DNA from: Chloroflexota bacterium
Lineage (GTDB): Bacteria; Chloroflexota; Limnocylindria; Limnocylindrales; CSP1-4
Reading direction: 5' to 3'
Length of the DNA: 9,233 nt
NCBI GenBank assembly: GCA_021801545.1
Contig: JAJYXX010000410.1
Location: 1-9,233 of the forward strand
Shown here: piece after piece, positions 7,501 through 9,233 of the stretch
Layout of the letters: each line of letters starts with the position of its first letter
Numbering within the stretch: position 1 is the stretch's first letter
Made by a program: the position numbers and the translations under genes
The notes under the pieces: generated by a model
Told to the model about the DNA's origin: nothing
Databases searched by the model: none
What the model saw: the letters and a program-made list of their open reading frames with translations, nothing else

Positions 7501-7593
7501 CTGGGCAAGGGCCAGGGCGCTGGCGCGTGTGCCAAGGCGGAGGCGCCGGGTGGTCATGCTCGCGGCAGCGGGTGGGGTGGAGATTCCGGTCAC
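4504..7593 (-). CDS. hemC-hemD-hemL: Trifunctional fusion: porphobilinogen deaminase, uroporphyrinogen III synthase and glutamate-1-semialdehyde aminomutase (HemC-HemD-HemL)
   Basis: One uninterrupted frame of 1029 residues holds three complete enzymes. HemC (about 15-325) polymerises four porphobilinogens. It shows RLGTRASALALAQ, HSAKDVP with catalytic Asp91, GTDSPRR and GGGCRAPIG with Cys250, which binds the dipyrromethane cofactor. An Ala/Gln/Pro linker leads to HemD (about 355-600), which closes hydroxymethylbilane to uroporphyrinogen III. Its marks are RVLVTRA, VVTSANGAR, VFTSGSTVRGLL and CIGPSTGRVARESGF. HemL (about 606-1029), a PLP enzyme making 5-aminolevulinate, follows with no linker: FPGGVNSPVRAF, SSGTEAAMSALRLAR, FDEVITGFR and the PLP lysine Lys868 in LGKIIGGGLPVGA. 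The HemL part is about 424 residues, full length for the family. I chose the GTG at 7593 because it overlaps the hemA stop (GTGA) and has GGGAG 11 bases upstream. The ATG at 7557, in frame but with no ribosome site, would remove 12 residues. The stop overlaps the hemE start. Confidence 0.94.
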   Translation of the reverse strand: MTGISTPPAAASMTTRRLRLGTRASALALAQSEAVAGALRGQGIEVELITVRTLGDDRPPDTAWGEGAFVGALETALLAGDVDLAVHSAKDVPTTGDPRLVIAAYPRREDPRDALVCREPGMRLDTLPAGSRVGTDSPRRTAFLRARRPDLVVHPLHGNVDTRLRRLDGGETDALVLAVAGLSRLGLAGRISEALAPEVVPPAPGQGALAVQCRAGDEATRERIGVLDDPATRAAVETERAFLRASGGGCRAPIGALADVSDSGAEVVLVGGSAGPEAVIATGPEGEPAGEPEGERPLVVRGEARGPLEDRVAVAAGLAARLAAELADRQAARQTAQGPDGSVSVAAAPARRPGPPRVLVTRASDQSDALVEALAGAGFEVVAIPTIELRAVEPGESLDAAAARLERFDWVVVTSANGARALLSAATRAGADPDRARWAAVGPSTAAALATSGIAVAFVPSRSSGDGLVAELPLEAGQRILLARADIADERLPDGLRERGAVVDEVVAYRTVEAPATSREPLRAAFAAGPFDALVFTSGSTVRGLLALLSPQERRVALRSLACCIGPSTGRVARESGFGRVVEAPGRSAAELAATLAAELAAGQGRQAALVARAESLFPGGVNSPVRAFRSVGRRPLVLVAGEGARVRDADGRWYVDWIGAWGPAILGHAHPAVVEAVREAALRGFALGATSPAEIELGEAIRAAMPALEKLRFTSSGTEAAMSALRLARGATGRDLVLKFAGGYHGHSDGLLVEAGSGVATLALPGSAGVPEAVAGTTIAVPYNDLDGVRLAFERHPGRIAAVIVEPVAANIGVVPPAPGFLAGLREVTVADGALLVFDEVITGFRVAHGGAQARYGIRPDLTILGKIIGGGLPVGAYGGRRELMDLVAPAGPVYQAGTLSGHPLTMAAGSATLRELAPERYEELETTGAALEAGLREAAAVARREVVVQRVGSLLTVFFRPTAPRTTEDAMASDRAAFARFFGAMLDAGVLLPPSQFEAWFISLAHGPDVVEETIAAARAAFAEAGS

Positions 7594-8855
7594 AACCCGA
7601 ACAGCTCCCGGGCCGCCCGCTCGAGCTCGCCGTCCGGGTCGGAGCCGAGGGCCGTGAGCGGCGCGTGCAGGATCCCGGCCACGAGCCGATGGCTCATCTG
7701 CTCGATCAGCGCACGCTCCTCCGCCGGGAGATCCGACAGCCGGCGGAGGAGCCACTCGAGCTCGCTCTGGCGCAGCCGCTCGGCCGTGTCGGTCATCGCC
7801 CGGATTGCGGGTACCGCGCTGCGCCGGCGGAGCCAGTCGCAGTACTCGCGTCCGGCGTCCGAGACGAGCCGCTCGAGCCGCCGCCGGAGCCGCTCCTGGG
7901 GTCCTGTTTCGGGCCCAACGGCGAGATCGTCGACCGAGACGAAGCGCTCGCCGAGCGCGGCCCGCAGCTCGTCCGAGACGGCCGGCGGCGAGGAGAGGTC
8001 GACGACGATCGCCCGGCCATTGAGCAGGCTCTGCGCATCCGCCGCGCCAGGGCGCCACTCCCCGCCGATCGCCACGATCACGCCGTCAAGCGCAGGCAGG
8101 CTGCCGTCGACGGCGAACGGGACCGCCCGCCCGCCGACCTCGCCGGCAAGGGCGACAGCACGCTCGCCGGTCCGGTTCGTGACGAGGACCTGCGCTCCGC
8201 GTCGCGCGGCGGCGAAGGCGGCCAGTCGGCCCATCCGGCCGACCCCGGCGACGAGGATCGTCCGACCCTCGAGCGGGCCGGCGTCGCGGGCGATCCGGTC
8301 GAGGGCCATGTCGGCCAGCGAGCGCGGTGGGCCGTCGAGCCAGGTCCGGGCCTGGCGCCCGGCCCGGAGGGCGACCTGGAAGAGGCGGTCCAGGACCGGG
8401 TCGAGGGGTCGCGAGGCCTGGCGGGCCACGAGCGTCTCGCGCATCTGGTGGAGGATCTGGTCCTCGCCGAAGACGGCGCTGTCGAGGCCACAGGCGACGG
8501 CGATCAGGTGACGCGCCGCATCGACGTCCTCGAGTCGCTGCGTACCGGCCGGGATCGCGGGGAGCGGTTGCTCACCGAACGCGCCCGGGGCCACGTACAG
8601 CTCGACCCGATGGCAGGTGTGGAGGACGATGGCGCTCTCGCTCGGCTCGAGTACGGCGAGTTCGGCGGCGAACGCCTCGCGCTGGAGGTTGGGCACGCGG
8701 CGGGCGTGGGCCACGAAGGCAACCACGGTGGGCTGGTGGGCTCCCGCCGGGGTCACGCCCGTGGTCGCCGGGGTCACGCCCGTGGTCGCCGGGGCAGCGC
8801 CCGGAGCCGTCGGGGCGGCGTCCCGGGCCGCAGCAGTCGTTGCCGGCGCTGTCAT
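7590..8855 (-). CDS. hemA: Glutamyl-tRNA reductase (HemA)
   Basis: This is the first committed step of C5-pathway tetrapyrrole synthesis: NADPH-dependent reduction of glutamyl-tRNA(Glu) to glutamate-1-semialdehyde in the cytosol. In the 421 residues, the catalytic domain carries the nucleophile Cys81 in TCHRVELY. HLIAVACGLDSAVFGEDQIL matches the conserved GLDS-x-V-x-GE-x-QIL segment. The NADPH-binding Rossmann loop is AGVGRMG. The C-terminal part (about 340-421) is the helical dimerisation domain, with LVAGILHAPLTAL near the end. Two oddities stand out. The usual Asn after the active-site Cys (CNR) is His, and the first roughly 42 residues are an Ala/Thr/Pro/Gly-rich extension containing a perfect tandem repeat. 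I chose the ATG at 8855 because it overlaps the upstream stop and has GAGGAGG 10 bases before it. GTG codons at 8777, 8756 and 8726 are alternative starts, the last sitting at the beginning of clear homology. The product would pass glutamate-1-semialdehyde to the HemL domain encoded by the next gene. Confidence 0.96.
   Translation of the reverse strand: MTAPATTAAARDAAPTAPGAAPATTGVTPATTGVTPAGAHQPTVVAFVAHARRVPNLQREAFAAELAVLEPSESAIVLHTCHRVELYVAPGAFGEQPLPAIPAGTQRLEDVDAARHLIAVACGLDSAVFGEDQILHQMRETLVARQASRPLDPVLDRLFQVALRAGRQARTWLDGPPRSLADMALDRIARDAGPLEGRTILVAGVGRMGRLAAFAAARRGAQVLVTNRTGERAVALAGEVGGRAVPFAVDGSLPALDGVIVAIGGEWRPGAADAQSLLNGRAIVVDLSSPPAVSDELRAALGERFVSVDDLAVGPETGPQERLRRRLERLVSDAGREYCDWLRRRSAVPAIRAMTDTAERLRQSELEWLLRRLSDLPAEERALIEQMSHRLVAGILHAPLTALGSDPDGELERAARELFGL
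7605..7609 (-). promoter_or_regulatory. Weak Shine-Dalgarno site for the hemC-hemD-hemL fusion
   Basis: On the minus strand this reads GGGAG, inside the last codons of hemA and 11 bases before the GTG at 7593. The other candidate start, the ATG at 7557, is preceded by a C/G-rich stretch with no purine-rich site. This and the GTGA overlap favour the GTG. The spacing is longer than ideal, so the choice is moderate. Confidence 0.4.
8745..8794. repeat. Exact 21-bp tandem repeat (2.4 copies) in the hemA 5' region
   Basis: Bases 8745-8794 match themselves exactly when shifted by 21 bp, giving 2.4 copies of a unit containing ggtcacgcccgtggtcgccg. The period is a multiple of three, so it keeps frame and encodes two copies of the heptapeptide ATTGVTP near residues 23-36 of HemA, upstream of the conserved catalytic domain. 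The perfect identity suggests a recent duplication by slippage. The peptide is probably an unstructured N-terminal tail. If hemA really starts at the GTG at 8726, the repeat would be leader DNA instead. Confidence 0.85.
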
Positions 8856-9233
8856 CGGTCCATCGCCTCCTCGTGGCCGCTCATCGTCGCGCCCAGGAGT
8901 CGGTCGAACGCCTCCGTCGCCGTCTCGAGCAGGTCGGTCGCCTCGGTCGTGTCGAGCCCGCGGCGGCGGGCGACCGTGGCGAGCTCGTGCAGGAACAGCA
9001 TCCGGAAGCGGAGGAAGATATCGACCGTTTCGTGCATCCCGATGCCCCGGCGGCCCGCGATCCGGCCGTACTCGGCAGCGGCCGCCTCGCCGTCCGCGAT
9101 CGATGCCTCGCGGGCTTCCGCCGTGGCCGCGTCCAGGAAGCCGAGGAGCGACGTCGTGATCCGCTTGCCGTGGTCGCGGAACGGGGCCCGCTCCTCATCG
9201 CCGAGCGCCCCGATCCACGGCGTTCCGCGTGCC
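8852..9233 (-). CDS. C-terminal part of an uncharacterised helical protein, possible regulator (5' end outside window)
   Basis: The frame is open from the window edge for 126 residues and stops with a TGA that overlaps the hemA start (ATGA). The visible part looks entirely helical. It has a W-I-G-A-L start, an Ala/Glu-rich helix (roughly residues 35-55), then EYGRIAGRRGIGMHETVD and FLRFRMLFLHEL, and a final helix containing FDRLLGATM. This Y-G-x(n)-G-hydrophobic-x-E-x(n)-FLxFR layout recalls, from memory, the helical sensor domains seen in RsbRD-N-like or PucR-like regulators and at the C-terminus of some Chloroflexota helix-turn-helix proteins. No DNA-binding or catalytic motif is visible in this fragment, so the identity is an inference. 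The 4-base overlap implies co-transcription and translational coupling with hemA, which would suit a pathway regulator. An ATG at 9037 is a possible internal start, but the frame clearly continues upstream of it. Confidence 0.75.
   Translation of the reverse strand, partial: ARGTPWIGALGDEERAPFRDHGKRITTSLLGFLDAATAEAREASIADGEAAAAEYGRIAGRRGIGMHETVDIFLRFRMLFLHELATVARRRGLDTTEATDLLETATEAFDRLLGATMSGHEEAMDR
8866..8872 (-). promoter_or_regulatory. Shine-Dalgarno site of hemA
   Basis: On the minus strand this reads GAGGAGG and ends 10 bases before the ATG at 8855. It lies inside the 3' end of the upstream reading frame, so hemA is probably translated in coupling with that gene. It supports the long hemA start over the internal GTG codons. 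Confidence 0.6.

Noticed and set aside
7594..8058. Upstream extension of the fusion frame to an ATG at 8058, adding about 155 residues.
   Set aside because: The extra part lies wholly inside hemA in another frame, is Arg/Ala/Pro-rich and has no homology. HemC proteins begin a few residues before RLGTR.
4570..8511. Very long open frame (about 1,313 codons) on the plus strand, antisense to hemA and the fusion gene.
   Set aside because: It is rich in Arg, Gly, Asp and Glu with no recognisable domain. It mirrors the codon pattern of the minus-strand genes, as expected when third positions are nearly all G or C.

Overview
The window is a single, tightly packed heme (tetrapyrrole) biosynthesis operon. 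Every gene lies on the minus strand, and almost no base is left outside a coding region. GC content is very high (roughly 70% or more by eye), and G/C-ending codons dominate in every gene. GC content, gene set and the style of the regulator-like fragment suggest an uncultivated high-GC Chloroflexota bacterium (Limnocylindria-like). A deep-branching actinobacterium cannot be excluded. This taxonomic guess rests on pattern memory, not a search.

The transcript runs from high to low coordinates. (1) 9233-8852: C-terminal part of an uncharacterised helical protein, possibly a regulator. (2) 8855-7590: hemA, glutamyl-tRNA reductase. (3) 7593-4504: one uninterrupted 1029-residue frame holding a full porphobilinogen deaminase (HemC), a full uroporphyrinogen III synthase (HemD) and a full glutamate-1-semialdehyde aminomutase (HemL). 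(4) 4507-3455: hemE, uroporphyrinogen decarboxylase. (5) 3458-2499: hemH, ferrochelatase of the Tyr-containing, Bacillus-like type. (6) 2476-1259: a radical SAM/SPASM protein related to AhbD/NirJ. (7) 1223-1: hemY, a FAD-dependent porphyrinogen oxidase cut by the window edge. Four of the six junctions are 4-base ATGA or GTGA stop/start overlaps. The other two gaps are 22 and 35 bases. No internal promoter or terminator is visible, so the promoter probably lies beyond 9233.

Together the genes cover glutamyl-tRNA to 5-aminolevulinate (HemA, HemL domain), porphobilinogen to uroporphyrinogen III (HemC and HemD domains), then coproporphyrinogen III (HemE), oxidation (HemY) and iron insertion (HemH). 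hemB is absent from the window, as are hemN/hemF and hemQ. The ferrochelatase type points to the coproporphyrin-dependent route, whose last step is coproheme decarboxylation. The radical SAM gene between hemH and hemY is the natural candidate for that step, which would replace HemQ with an AhbD-like enzyme.

The two most notable points are the HemC-HemD-HemL triple fusion, which joins pathway steps 2, 4 and 5 while skipping HemB, and the apparent hybrid heme-finishing module.
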